From positions 36,702 through 100,701 of the forward strand of contig JAGYJT010000006.1 in the NCBI GenBank assembly GCA_018401955.1: DNA of 64,000 nt, written 5' to 3'. A model generated the notes under the pieces. The model saw nothing but the letters and a program-made list of their open reading frames with translations. It was not told where the DNA came from and made no database searches. Shown here one piece after another: positions 50,227 through 61,023 of this stretch (position 1 is the stretch's first letter; the number at the start of each line of letters is the position of its first letter). Both the position numbers and the translations under genes were made by a program. Origin of the DNA: Chitinophagales bacterium. GTDB taxonomy: Bacteria; Bacteroidota; Bacteroidia; Chitinophagales; CAIOSU01.

Positions 50227-50265
50227 TAGCGTTGGTTTCCTTTATTAAAACAGTAGGGGGCGGTA

Positions 50266-50739
50266 TTATTTCTTAAAAAATGACAATAGCACCGGCTGCT
50301 CCTTCGATTCTGAGCCTAGCACAAGCTTTTCAGCGTTTAATGTAACAATGGTATTTTGCTTGGTGCTTTTGCCATTGCCGTTTTCATATGTCAGTATCAG
50401 TTGCAAGTCGTTTATGGTATAGGTACCTTCAAAAGTGAGCTGCTTGCTTCTGTAAAACTCAAAGCGATTACCTTTAAACACAAATTTGGTAAGGCCACAG
50501 GCCATATCTTTTTGCATGTATTCTACTATCGAAATTTTCTTTTGCTGGTAACTATCGGCTTCCACCTTTTTGTTATCCGTATTTATAGGCGATTGGGCGT
50601 TGGGGTTAACGCTAACCCATATAGAGTCGTTCGATTGAATATCGCTCAGTATCCATTCTCCCTGCAATTGGCCCATATCGCTTTGCGCAAAAATCGTTAT
50701 TGGCGCAATCATTAATAACAAGAGTATAAGTTTATTCAT
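50266..50739 (-). CDS. secreted lipocalin-like hypothetical protein
   Basis: Signal peptide MNKLILLLLMIAPITIFAQ; QGEWILSDI...FEGTYTINDLQLILTYENG. Confidence 0.5.
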   Translation of the reverse strand: MNKLILLLLMIAPITIFAQSDMGQLQGEWILSDIQSNDSIWVSVNPNAQSPINTDNKKVEADSYQQKKISIVEYMQKDMACGLTKFVFKGNRFEFYRSKQLTFEGTYTINDLQLILTYENGNGKSTKQNTIVTLNAEKLVLGSESKEQPVLLSFFKK

Positions 50740-51239
50740 ATAGCGGCGTTGTTTCTTTTATAAGGTATTGTTTTGTGCCTGTGCCGTATTTTGGTGAAGT
50801 AAATATTGTATTGCAAGTTTTAACGTGTAACAAATAACTACCTACTGTACAGTTTGCATTGGGCACACCTCATATACAAAGTACGAAATGTTTTTACTAT
50901 AAATCCACTTTTTTGTTCTGTTTTTTAAAAGGATTAACCCTATTTTAATTTTCTTATTTTGTTTTGATACATAAAGCCTTTATAATTAACGCTAAATGGT
51001 AAGTGCTTAGTTCCCAATAAATTATTACCCTAAATACACTGTTTACTTTTGTGTACACGTATATTTTAGTGCTCATGCTTTAGTAAGTATTACGGTTGGT
51101 GTTAAATAGTTTTTGAGTGGCATGTGTTTGTTTTGGTGCTTACTGGTTGTTGGCCCCCTAAAGTGTTGTAAAGCCGATACAATTACGCCTCAGCCTGCTA
51201 ATTAGATTATTGTGTTAATTTTGAAACAAACCCTGTTTA

Positions 51240-51635
51240 ATGAGATATGTAATACTAATGCTGCTGGTTGTTTTTGCTGCTTGTGATAAAAACAAGCCAA
51301 ATAAGATTGACGGTGGTTTGGACCCGATTGCAGACAGCACCCAAGTAAAGGGTTATGATATATTAAACGACTTTGCTGGCATATGGAATGGGGCGGTATC
51401 GTCAACTACGCCTTTAGGTGGCTACCCAGAGTGGATTGTAGATTTTAGGCCAGTTTCCGTAGCGCAACTATCAGGTAAAGCAGAGCTTGATACCGTTAAC
51501 GATATTTTTATGGGCTTTTTTATTGCAGAATATGATGGCGCGTATGTAATGGCATTTAGAAACGGGGGAGGGTTCGCTGGTCTTGAGCGAGTTTCGTATG
51601 CCCGGTGCGATAGTGCTACCGATAGCAATTTTTGA
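51240..51635 (+). CDS. hypothetical lipoprotein, N-terminal part (frame lost after ~51630)
   Basis: Lipobox VVFAACDKNK; downstream coding-like sequence in other frames. Confidence 0.5.
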   Translation: MRYVILMLLVVFAACDKNKPNKIDGGLDPIADSTQVKGYDILNDFAGIWNGAVSSTTPLGGYPEWIVDFRPVSVAQLSGKAELDTVNDIFMGFFIAEYDGAYVMAFRNGGGFAGLERVSYARCDSATDSNF

Positions 51636-52403
51636 GCACACGTTCTTCGTGGATTTTGTGGCGGGTCAAAACAGGCTGTTTGTTGAGTTTAGGCTTTAAA
51701 AACGACAGCGTTTACATGAGCACTTTTACCAATAAATACAACACACTCAGTGCACCTGCTCTGCACATGGAGTGGAAAGCTAAGCGAGTTGGATAGTGCC
51801 GCAGTTAAGCTGATGCTAAACAACATTTCGGGTTTCCTAAAAACAAGTAGTAAAAGATTCTCCAGCTCGTTTGATAATATTACTGAAGCAGTATTTTATG
51901 GCACCCAAAACCGATCCATACCCGCAAAGTGAACATCCTTATTTGGGTACGGCAACACTAACTTGCATGTTCGCAAACAATGTGCAGGTGCAGCCCAGGC
52001 CCAGGTAATCGTGGTTATTACTACCCAACCTTTGTTCAATGGGTTTCAGTATTTACCGCAACCTTAAAAATATAGGTCGAGGTATGTATTGCTCACCGGC
52101 AGTGCAGCTAGCAGCCATACTTTTGATTATATGCACCTGGCGATTACTACTTAAATGTAATTTATGATACCAACGCCGATTTAGTGCCCCAATCTGGCGA
52201 GTTTATACAGTTTCCATTTGATTTTCAGTTTACGTTAAATGCTAACGGGGAAATTGACCTACAGGCTACCATAAATACCATAATACCATAATGTTTAGCA
52301 GGGGATACTACCAATCAATAGTTGCAAAAAACCTTTATGTATTTGACACTTAAACAATTATGGGTTTTATGCGTATCATACCATTGGAATTTGGGAGCGG
52401 GCT

Positions 52404-53894
52404 ATGAACATCTGGGATACAACATTAGGAAGTAGGTATAACAAGCTTTGGAGTGTTATATCTGAGCTAGGCTTGCGGCATGATACTGATGGCCGTGTGC
52501 GAAAGAAGATTCTGTTATCTAATAGGCTTAGCGTAATTACTTTTGCTATATCTGCAGTAAGTACTTTCATTTTTTCTATTGCCAACGGCAACGCAGAGGT
52601 TACTTATCTGGTTGCCTCAATGATGGCCATACCGATACTTGCATTAAGCCTAAACCACTTTGGGTTTACCAAATATAGTCGTTTGGCTTTCGGGGTATTA
52701 ATGCCTTTAATGGTATTGGTTATCATAGTAATGCTCAAAGTTTACAGCAGCACCACCAATTTTGTGGTAGGCGAGTATCACTTTTACACCCCACGTTATT
52801 ATTTGGTGGCTATAAGTTTGCTGCCCCTGTTTTTAATTGATATTAGTGAGCGCTTTCTGTTTTACCTGGCGCTAGGTATTAATGTGGTTTGCCTGTTGCT
52901 GTTCGATTTCGTTCACGATGTGTGTGGGGTGGGGCATGAGCAATTTGGCTTTATTTTTCATCAATACTATCAGGCAACAGTAATGCCTATGGTGCTGTTG
53001 TTTTTTATGTATGGTAGCATATCTTTTTACCAATCGGAAAACAAGCGATATGAAGACAAAATAATTAGCCTTTTAAATAAGGTAAAGTTGCACAACGACC
53101 AGTTTACGCAAGAACTGCAATTGGCAAAAAAAGTAATGGAGCGCTTGATACCTGAACAACTGCCTGCAATAAAAAATATTGAACTATCAGCCTTTATGCA
53201 ATGGAGTAAAGAGGTTGGAGGCGATTACTATAGCGTGCGGAAAGTAGATGACGAACGTTTTTTGTTGATGGTTGCCGATGTAGCAGGCAAGGGCTTACCT
53301 GCCTCAATATTAGTATCAACCTTGCACTCTTACATTGAAACACACTTGAATAATACGGTGCTATTCAGGCTAGATGATTTTGTAGCTAGATTGAATGGTG
53401 TGTTGTGCCGTATAATGGAAGACGGTAGGTTTATTACTGGCTGGGTAGGCGTATATAATCAAAGTACTGGTGAGCTTGAGAGTGTAAACTGCGGTCACCC
53501 AGCTCCAATAATACTTAATACTGCCATGGAGCAAAACAGGCTATTGGAAAAAGGCGGAACAATCTTGGGGTTTTTTGATGATAACTACTTGTTTGAAACA
53601 GAGGTTGTGCAGTTGAATAAGGGAGATATGCTGGTAGCTTATACTGATGGGGTTTCGGAAGCGGCTAATGAAGATGACGAACTGTATGAAGAAACCCGAT
53701 TAACGGAGTTTTTAAATAGGCACAAACACATGCAACCTGACACTATGTTGCGCCACTTGCAGCTAGACCTGCGCCGATTTGTGCAACAGGAGAGCTATGA
53801 TGATGACTTAACGTGTCTTGTACTTAAAATGGTAGATAACAAGCTGGGCGATGCCCCGCGGGTTGAATCGAAAAAAGCAACTACATTTGTTTAG
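52404..53894 (+). CDS. membrane SpoIIE-type PP2C serine phosphatase
   Basis: Six or more TM helices then SKEVGGDYYSVRKVDDERFLLMVADVAGKGLPASILVS, VNCGHPAPIIL, MLVAYTDGVSEA. Confidence 0.9.
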   Translation: MNIWDTTLGSRYNKLWSVISELGLRHDTDGRVRKKILLSNRLSVITFAISAVSTFIFSIANGNAEVTYLVASMMAIPILALSLNHFGFTKYSRLAFGVLMPLMVLVIIVMLKVYSSTTNFVVGEYHFYTPRYYLVAISLLPLFLIDISERFLFYLALGINVVCLLLFDFVHDVCGVGHEQFGFIFHQYYQATVMPMVLLFFMYGSISFYQSENKRYEDKIISLLNKVKLHNDQFTQELQLAKKVMERLIPEQLPAIKNIELSAFMQWSKEVGGDYYSVRKVDDERFLLMVADVAGKGLPASILVSTLHSYIETHLNNTVLFRLDDFVARLNGVLCRIMEDGRFITGWVGVYNQSTGELESVNCGHPAPIILNTAMEQNRLLEKGGTILGFFDDNYLFETEVVQLNKGDMLVAYTDGVSEAANEDDELYEETRLTEFLNRHKHMQPDTMLRHLQLDLRRFVQQESYDDDLTCLVLKMVDNKLGDAPRVESKKATTFV

Positions 53895-53943
53895 CAACTT
53901 TAATGCTATAACCGTTGTTATAGCACCCTAACATTATGTAGTT

Positions 53944-54354
53944 ATGAGAATGTCAGTAATACGCAAGGCCCACTTTAATGCAGCCCATAGATTGTTTAGG
54001 GCTGATTGGAGTATGGAGAAGAACAATGAAGTTTTTGGCCTTTGTAACAATCCCAATTTTCATGGGCACAATTACAACCTAGAGGTTAAGATTACCGGCG
54101 ATGTGGACCCGGAAACTGGCTATGTAATTGATTTAAAAATAGTAAAGGATATAATTGATTCGGAGGTTGTTGAACGGTTCGACCATCGCAACCTAAACCT
54201 AGATGTTGCAGATTTTGCTAACCTTATACCCACTGCCGAGCATATTGCCTATGTGATATATAACCGGATAAAAGCAAAGCTTGATGCTAAATACGACCTA
54301 CATATCAAGCTCTTTGAAACGGAAAGAAACATTGTTGAATATCCGGTAGCGTAG
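53944..54354 (+). CDS. queD: 6-carboxytetrahydropterin synthase family
   Basis: KAHFNAAHRL, CNNPNFHGHNYNLEV, DHRNLNLD, NIVEYPVA. Confidence 0.85.
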   Translation: MRMSVIRKAHFNAAHRLFRADWSMEKNNEVFGLCNNPNFHGHNYNLEVKITGDVDPETGYVIDLKIVKDIIDSEVVERFDHRNLNLDVADFANLIPTAEHIAYVIYNRIKAKLDAKYDLHIKLFETERNIVEYPVA

Positions 54355-54356
54355 AG

Positions 54357-54758
54357 TTACTTCCTTATGGTGAGTTTTTTGGTTTCTGAGCGATCATTTA
54401 CGCTCAATGTGTAAAAGTACACCCCATCATTAATGTTTGATATATCCAGTGGTATGCTATGGTCGCCAGCAATAAGATTACCATTAACCACTTCTTTCAT
54501 TAAAATGCCCAAGGGATTAAAAACCTTAAGGCTTACGTATGAGTTGGCGGGTAATGTAAAAAAGATATTGACTACACTACTGTTTCCAGCAGGATTGGGA
54601 TAATGCTTTACTGCGGGCATTTGAGTCTGTTGAGGCGATTGCGCAGCGACATCATAAGTTGCCATAAAGCAAAGTGCAATAAAAATAGATCGTAAAAAAA
54701 TGTTCATGTAGAGCTTCCTTCGATAAGCAAATACTTTATTAAAATAAAAATTCAACAA
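54357..54758 (-). CDS. short secreted T9SS type A sorting-domain protein
   Basis: KHYPNPAGNSSVVNIFFTLP...GVYFYTLSVNDRSETKKLTIRK. Confidence 0.75.
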   Translation of the reverse strand: MLNFYFNKVFAYRRKLYMNIFLRSIFIALCFMATYDVAAQSPQQTQMPAVKHYPNPAGNSSVVNIFFTLPANSYVSLKVFNPLGILMKEVVNGNLIAGDHSIPLDISNINDGVYFYTLSVNDRSETKKLTIRK

Positions 54759-54988
54759 TTAACGCAAAGGGATGCAACCTTTATTGTTTGCTACAATATA
54801 GGGCAATTAAAAGTAAGTATCAATCAATCAGCGGAAAATTAATTGCGATTTAATTAACACACTCAGGTACTAAGTGGAAAAGATGTGGAAAAAGTAAAGT
54901 GAATTTCATTTTTAGTTCACAAAGGTTAGTATTGGTTGCATATGATTGATAATTTTACAATCTTTAGCAAACATAAACCACTCCTTCC

Positions 54989-55519
54989 ATGGCCCAAGAT
55001 CGCAAGTACCTCATTTTCCTTGTTGATGATGACGCGAAACATTTACTGTTGCTTAAAGAGCATCTCAACAAGCATCTTCCTTATAACCTTGATATAAGAA
55101 CTTATACCAATGGTGATGATGCAATGGTTGATTTGCCCGCGAATCCGGATTTGATAATTTTGGATTACTACTTTGATGGTGAAGACCAATCGGCAACCGA
55201 TGGGGTAGAAGTACTTAAGAAAATTAAAAACAAGCGCCCAGAGATTCCTGTGGTTATGATGTCGCACCAAGATAAAATTGAAGTTGCCGTTACTTGCTAT
55301 GATTATGGTGCTAAAGACTACATCATTAAAAACGAAACCGCCTATGCCCGTGCGCAGCTGGTAGTTCGAAACGTGATTCATGAAATAAACAAAGAAGATG
55401 TAGCTACCAAGTTTAAGCAGAGCACCAAAATTGCTTATACTATTTTAGGTTTGTTTATCCTCTTCCTTATTGGGTTTGTAATTTTCTTGATCACTTCTTC
55501 AGCTGAAATTCAAAGCTAA
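54989..55519 (+). CDS. response regulator receiver domain with C-terminal transmembrane helix
   Basis: FLVDDD, LIILDYYFDGEDQSATDGVEVL, DYIIKNE; tail IAYTILGLFILFLIGFVIFLITSS. Confidence 0.85.
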   Translation: MAQDRKYLIFLVDDDAKHLLLLKEHLNKHLPYNLDIRTYTNGDDAMVDLPANPDLIILDYYFDGEDQSATDGVEVLKKIKNKRPEIPVVMMSHQDKIEVAVTCYDYGAKDYIIKNETAYARAQLVVRNVIHEINKEDVATKFKQSTKIAYTILGLFILFLIGFVIFLITSSAEIQS

Positions 55520-55579
55520 GTATCCACTATGCTGAGCGCTTATTTTACTACCTTTGTCTAAGGTATATTAAAGTCTATT

Positions 55580-56269
55580 ATGAGCGCTGAAACGATATTG
55601 GAACTGCATAACGCCTTCGTGTATCAAGGTAAAACCTTGGTACTGAATGGCGTGGGTCTACAAGTTAACCAAGGCGAGTTTGTTTACCTTATTGGCAAAA
55701 CCGGTAGCGGTAAAAGTAGCTTGATGAAAACCCTGTATGGCGACCTAAGGCTTGACCAAGGCACTGGGCGCGTGGTAGGCTACGACCTTAATGCACTCAA
55801 AACCAAAGATGTGCCATACCTGCGTCGTAAGTTGGGCATCGTTTTCCAAGATTTTCAATTGCTAACCGATAGAAGCGTTACGGATAATTTGATGTTTGTA
55901 ATGAAGGCTACAGGCTGGAAGGATGAAAAGAAAATGAACCAAAAGGCCGATGAGGTGCTCAGTAAGGTTGGGTTGCAAACCAAGGGTTTCCGCTATCCGC
56001 ATGAACTTTCGGGGGGTGAGCAACAGCGTGTTTCCATTGCCCGTGCCTTGCTTAACGACCCTGAGCTGATACTGGCAGATGAGCCAACCGGAAACCTTGA
56101 CCCTGATACCAGCGATGATATTATGCAGCTGCTTATTAAGCTTAACAAAGAGCTTAACACGGCGGTGCTTATGGCTACACACAATTATTACATTATCGAA
56201 AAATTCCCATCTCGCATCATTAGGTGTAGTAATGGCACCATTAAAGATGAGGAACATATAAGTATGTGA
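55580..56269 (+). CDS. ftsE: cell division ATP-binding protein FtsE-like ABC ATPase
   Basis: [49 protein letters not shown]. Confidence 0.88.
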   Translation: MSAETILELHNAFVYQGKTLVLNGVGLQVNQGEFVYLIGKTGSGKSSLMKTLYGDLRLDQGTGRVVGYDLNALKTKDVPYLRRKLGIVFQDFQLLTDRSVTDNLMFVMKATGWKDEKKMNQKADEVLSKVGLQTKGFRYPHELSGGEQQRVSIARALLNDPELILADEPTGNLDPDTSDDIMQLLIKLNKELNTAVLMATHNYYIIEKFPSRIIRCSNGTIKDEEHISM

Positions 56270-56270
56270 T

Positions 56271-57431
56271 TTATTGCAGCTTTGGCTGTTGCACTGCTGC
56301 ATGAGCAGGCCATACCAACTGTATTAGGTTTTTTGCGTTGGCTGTGTTTGAATACTTTTTCTCAAGCACGGCGGTGCGCATGTTTAGGTCTTCTTGGGTA
56401 AACTCTTTATCAAACAGTGTATTTACGGCCTCTTTCATTTCATCTGCCGAGTCGCATACGTGACATAATTCTTCAAGGCCGGTATTTTCTATCATGGGCT
56501 TATTCACCACACAAAAACGACCATTAAACAATGCATTTATGAGCTTTAGCTTTACTCCGGTAGCTTGAAAAGTTGGCAGTACGTTTATGTGCGCATTACT
56601 TATCAACGATGCCATTACATCATCTTCTGGGTCGGCAAACAGTTCAAAATTCGGCCTGCTTTTTACTTCTTGCTGCAACATGCTCGATGGCTTACGACCG
56701 GCAATTTTTAGCGGGTGGCCAACATCATCAAATATTTTGCGTGTAAGGTATATTGCCGCTTGGTTATTTTCTTGCACGCTTAAGTTGCCGTGGTACAAGG
56801 CATAGCCACCATGGCCTACTTTACTTTGCACCTCGGTGTTTTGATGAAATGCCGGTAAGTGGGCTACGTTAGTAAAACGATCGGTTAAATACTGCGTATC
56901 GTTTGATGATATACCCAATATCAGGTTAGCATCCTTTAATACCTCTTCGTACTCTTTTAGTTTTTTTGATTCGGCATAGAAATAGAACTTTCTGAAGAAA
57001 TTACGTTCTGCTTTGCCTAAGCTATCATAGTAATCCCACTCAATGTTGTGCATCCGCACAATTTTAAATCGGTTGCGAATAGATGGGTGGCTCAGATAAA
57101 AGCAAGTATGTAGCCCTTCAAAAAGGATAGGGTAGTCGTCTTCTATCAGCGTAGAGAGTAAACTATCTGACTGCCGAGACCCAACAATGTACGGCACCCT
57201 GCTATAGATGGCCTGATAAAACTTTTGACGTGGGTAGTAGTATACCTTTTCGCAAAGCTGATTTAGCTTCTCAGTTTCCTCCCTACCGTAATGAAAAGTG
57301 TGAAGATGTACCTTTATTCCAAGGTCTGATAGGGCCTTTATTTTAAAAAAAACATCAATCACCCCACCATAGTTTGGCGGGTAAGGAACATTAAAAGATA
57401 CGATATGGATGTGGCTATTTTCGGACGTCAC
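56271..57431 (-). CDS. glycosyltransferase family protein
   Basis: HIVSFNVPYPPNYGGVIDVFFKIKAL; GT-B like C-terminus. Confidence 0.75.
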   Translation of the reverse strand: MTSENSHIHIVSFNVPYPPNYGGVIDVFFKIKALSDLGIKVHLHTFHYGREETEKLNQLCEKVYYYPRQKFYQAIYSRVPYIVGSRQSDSLLSTLIEDDYPILFEGLHTCFYLSHPSIRNRFKIVRMHNIEWDYYDSLGKAERNFFRKFYFYAESKKLKEYEEVLKDANLILGISSNDTQYLTDRFTNVAHLPAFHQNTEVQSKVGHGGYALYHGNLSVQENNQAAIYLTRKIFDDVGHPLKIAGRKPSSMLQQEVKSRPNFELFADPEDDVMASLISNAHINVLPTFQATGVKLKLINALFNGRFCVVNKPMIENTGLEELCHVCDSADEMKEAVNTLFDKEFTQEDLNMRTAVLEKKYSNTANAKNLIQLVWPAHAAVQQPKLQ

Positions 57432-58512
57432 GATACAATGTTAACAATTTCTCCGCTTCTATTTGCCATGTGAAGTGCTTTTTCGCATTTCGGCATGCAA
57501 CTTTTAATGCCAAATACTTGTCGGTATCAAGCTGTAGCTTGCGTATTATGTTAACAATAGATTCTGTAGAGAGTTCCGTAAGCAAAATAGCCACCGGGTG
57601 TTTTTCGACTAGAGCAGTGTATTCAGGGAAGTTCATATGCACGGCTGGCACCTCGGCCTGTATGTAATCAAAACATTTGTTTGCTAGAGAGTAATAGTAA
57701 CTGAGCCCCATGTTTTCTAACAAATTGAGGCCTAACCAAGCACCTGCCGTTAGCTCAGGCAGGTCGGCTGGCTTTACAAAACCTAGAAACGTTACCTTGT
57801 TTTTTAAATCCAAGGTTTCAACCATTTCCCGCAGTTCGTTGCTAAGGTCGCCTTCGCCAGCAATTTTGAGCTTGCCATCAATATGTTGCATAGCCTCAAT
57901 CAAGGCTTCCAGTCCGCGCCCCTTGTTAAGCGCTCCTTGGTAAAGCAAATAACCGTTGTCGGTGGCAACAGGCGCCTCAATAGTTTCATTGGGTACATTG
58001 CGTATGCTATGGAAAGGTATGGCGTACCTATGGGTAAATATTGCTGCCAATGCCGGGCCTACGGTATACGCCAAATCGGCTTTAGGGATAAAAACTTTGG
58101 CGACCCACTCCCATATCTTTTTTACCTGCGGCCTATGCACTACCTCTGGTACTTCGCTAAAGTATTCGTGCGCATCGTATATTTTGGTCCAGCCTTTCCA
58201 GCTGCCTATCACAAATCCAGGTATTATGGTGTCCAAGTCAACAGCGCAAACCATGTCGGCTTTTTGCCAGAGCAAATACCACCAAAGCCTTACATTAAAC
58301 TCTAGGTAAAATAGTTTACCCTTATTAAACCAACATGTAAGGCGATGCTGCTGGTAGGGCTCATGGGCCAATGGCAATGAGTTGGTTAGTTGCCTGCCTA
58401 CCAAGCATACCTCGTAACCTTTGTTGGCCAGCGTACGGCAAATGCGCTGCATTCGGCGGTCATAGGTTAGGTCGTTGGTTACGGTAGCAATTAAACGTTT
58501 CACTCTAGCCAA
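57415..58512 (-). CDS. GT4-like glycosyltransferase
   Basis: LLYQGALNKGRGLEALIEAMQHIDGKLKIAGEGDL; overlaps the next GT gene by 17 nt. Confidence 0.85.
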   Translation of the reverse strand: MARVKRLIATVTNDLTYDRRMQRICRTLANKGYEVCLVGRQLTNSLPLAHEPYQQHRLTCWFNKGKLFYLEFNVRLWWYLLWQKADMVCAVDLDTIIPGFVIGSWKGWTKIYDAHEYFSEVPEVVHRPQVKKIWEWVAKVFIPKADLAYTVGPALAAIFTHRYAIPFHSIRNVPNETIEAPVATDNGYLLYQGALNKGRGLEALIEAMQHIDGKLKIAGEGDLSNELREMVETLDLKNKVTFLGFVKPADLPELTAGAWLGLNLLENMGLSYYYSLANKCFDYIQAEVPAVHMNFPEYTALVEKHPVAILLTELSTESIVNIIRKLQLDTDKYLALKVACRNAKKHFTWQIEAEKLLTLYRDVRK

Positions 58513-60401
58513 GTTAAGCGGTTATCATCAGTAAGCGAAATTCGACCAAGCTCGATTAATTTACGAATGGCTTTCAACACGCTTTCTTCGTTATATTGGG
58601 TTAACCTTGATAAGGTATCAAGGCTTGATTGCGGCCCGGTTTTTAGTGTTGCTTCAATGGCTGCAAATATACCAGCTTCGGCATCTTCACTTTTGGCACC
58701 TTCTTTGCAAATATCGCAATGCTCGCATCGCTCAGAGTCTAGCTCACCAAAATAAGATAATATGTATTGGCTTCGGCACTTGTTATCATTAAGCGCATAG
58801 CCAAGTATTGCCTTAAGTTGTTCTTCAAACACGGTTTTGCGCTCAAGTACAAAACGTTTATCAATTTTTAGGTATTTAGCGCTCTCTCGGGCTTTAAGGT
58901 AAGTAACTTGTGGTTGGTCGGTTTGTGGTAAGTACTCAATCAATCCAGCCTTTTTAAAGAATGAAAGATAGTTTTGGATATCCTTTACTGTTAATCCAGC
59001 CTTTTTAGCTAATTCTATTTCCTTAAACGGCGTATAATCTTCAAACAGGCCTGAGTAGGTTCTAAGCAGCAGCTTGATAAAAGGGTCGAACTTCTTGTTT
59101 GCAATTTGAAATTTATAAAGGTCTTCTTTGCTGCAAACAAACTTTAAGCGCGAAGGCATAAATATAGCTTCGGTAAGGCTAATTAAGCCATGTTGCTCCA
59201 ATATTTTGAGTGCCCCAAAAGTTTTAGGTGCATCAAGGTTAAAGTTTTTGATGAACGGAGTAGTATCTAACAAAAAACTCTCGCCTTCGCCAGCACCTAC
59301 TGCTAGTTGCAGATAGTTGCCCAGTGCATTGTATACATTGGTTATCTCTTCAGGAGAAGGGAAGTTATTTTCGAGCCTATAGTTTATTTCATCTTCATTG
59401 TATTGGTTAAACAACATCAAGGCAAAAGCATGCTTACCATCTCTTCCGCCTCGCCCTGCCTCTTGGTAATACGACTCAACGTTTTCTGGCAAATCCATGT
59501 GTATTACGGTTCGTACATCGGGCTTGTCAATACCCATACCAAAGGCGTTGGTACATACCATTACGCGTACTTTGTTATTCAACCAGTCTTCTTGTCTTCG
59601 GTTTCGAAGTTCGTGGCTGAGCCCCGCATGATAAAAGGTGCTACTAATACCTTTTCGGCCAAGCAAATCGGCCACCTCTTGGGTTTTGCGCCTAGTGCGC
59701 ACATAAATAATTGCAGTGCCAGCCACGGCATTCAGGGCTTGCATTACTTTACCCATTTTATCATCAGTGCGGCGCACTACAAATGAGATATTAGGCCTTG
59801 CAAAACTTGCCTGAAACACGGCGGCATGCTTGCTAAAATTCAGCCTTACTTGTATGTCTTCTTTTACCTTTGGGGTAGCGCTGGCGGTAAGTGCCATAAT
59901 AGGTACATCGGGTATTAGCTCCCTTATGTCTGCTATATTCAGGTAGGCAGGTCTAAAGTCATAACCCCATTGGCTAATGCAATGCGCTTCATCAACGGCC
60001 AGCAAGTTTACTTTCATTTTGGCAATTCGAGCCAGCAGTATTTCGCTAGAGAGCCGTTCAGGGGATAGGTAAAGAAATTTAAAGTTGCCATATACCGCAT
60101 TATCAAATGCCATGTCAATTTCTTCCCGCGTCATACCGGCATGTATTGCCAATGCCCTAATGCCTCTTTTTTTAAGATTGGCAATTTGGTCTTTCATTAA
60201 AGCAATAAGCGGGGTAACTACAATGCAGATGCCCGGCATATACATTGCAGGAACTTGGTAACACAGCGATTTGCCACCACCAGTAGGTAGTATGGCCAAA
60301 GTATCATGCCCATTTAATACAGACTGCATGATTTCTTCCTGAAGCGGACGAAACTCACTATACTGCCAGTGCTGTGCTAATATGCCTTTGAGGTTGTGCA
60401 T
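58500..60401 (-). CDS. recQ: RecQ family ATP-dependent DNA helicase
   Basis: LPTGGGKSLCYQVPA, VDEAHCISQWGYDFRPAY, QEAGRGGRDG, zinc-binding CRSQYILSYFGE...CEHCDIC. Confidence 0.93.
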   Translation of the reverse strand: MHNLKGILAQHWQYSEFRPLQEEIMQSVLNGHDTLAILPTGGGKSLCYQVPAMYMPGICIVVTPLIALMKDQIANLKKRGIRALAIHAGMTREEIDMAFDNAVYGNFKFLYLSPERLSSEILLARIAKMKVNLLAVDEAHCISQWGYDFRPAYLNIADIRELIPDVPIMALTASATPKVKEDIQVRLNFSKHAAVFQASFARPNISFVVRRTDDKMGKVMQALNAVAGTAIIYVRTRRKTQEVADLLGRKGISSTFYHAGLSHELRNRRQEDWLNNKVRVMVCTNAFGMGIDKPDVRTVIHMDLPENVESYYQEAGRGGRDGKHAFALMLFNQYNEDEINYRLENNFPSPEEITNVYNALGNYLQLAVGAGEGESFLLDTTPFIKNFNLDAPKTFGALKILEQHGLISLTEAIFMPSRLKFVCSKEDLYKFQIANKKFDPFIKLLLRTYSGLFEDYTPFKEIELAKKAGLTVKDIQNYLSFFKKAGLIEYLPQTDQPQVTYLKARESAKYLKIDKRFVLERKTVFEEQLKAILGYALNDNKCRSQYILSYFGELDSERCEHCDICKEGAKSEDAEAGIFAAIEATLKTGPQSSLDTLSRLTQYNEESVLKAIRKLIELGRISLTDDNRLTWLE

Positions 60402-60429
60402 GGCTGCTAAAATACGGATAGCAAAGGGC

Positions 60430-60466
60430 AACAAAAAACCCTATGGCAATTGGCCACAGGGTTTTA
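60430..60466 (-). terminator. terminator hairpin AAAACCCTGTGGCCAATTGCCATAGGGTTTTTTG
   Basis: Minus-strand inverted repeat plus U-run between the 60553-61023 gene and recQ. Confidence 0.75.
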
Positions 60467-60552
60467 TTGTAATTGAGTTTTGGGGCTGCTTAATTGGTTC
60501 GGTGTAATTTGGGAAAATTGCACGATTTGCAGCCCCAGCCCTCAATCCCGAT

Positions 60553-61023
60553 TTAAGCACTTATTCGCAGTCGTGTATTCAATGCCACTAGATAGTCGCG
60601 CAACGAAGGGTCTACTTTGAGTTTAAATTGGCTGTTTTCGTCAATTACCATATCAATATCATCAATCAAAAACATTTCTTCCATAAAACCATCTTGAATG
60701 TTATCGCCAAAAATATGTTCATGGCCCGCATATAAATCTTTCATAAAGCGCGTAAGCAATCCGGTAAGCTTGTCACACTTTGATACTTGGAGCGTTACAT
60801 CTATGCCACCAAATACAAACTGTACCTCTTTGGTAACCGAGTAGCTCAAATCAAGAAATACCAGCGGCGCAGGTGATGTTTCGTGTAGTGGTATATATAC
60901 TGGCTTAACGCTTATTAGCGGGCCACCATGTTTTTTCAGCTGTTCAACATGTGCTGTTATACGCTGCACTAGCAATGGCTCCTTTATCAATAGCCTTGTC
61001 ATTGTGTTCAACCATTTATCCAA
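60553..61023 (-). CDS. hypothetical protein
   Basis: 156-aa ORF with own terminator. Confidence 0.55.
   Translation of the reverse strand: MDKWLNTMTRLLIKEPLLVQRITAHVEQLKKHGGPLISVKPVYIPLHETSPAPLVFLDLSYSVTKEVQFVFGGIDVTLQVSKCDKLTGLLTRFMKDLYAGHEHIFGDNIQDGFMEEMFLIDDIDMVIDENSQFKLKVDPSLRDYLVALNTRLRISA

Noticed and set aside
58500-58512. Overlap of recQ and glycosyltransferase ORFs as programmed frameshift
   Set aside because: Only an ordinary short start/stop overlap on the same strand.
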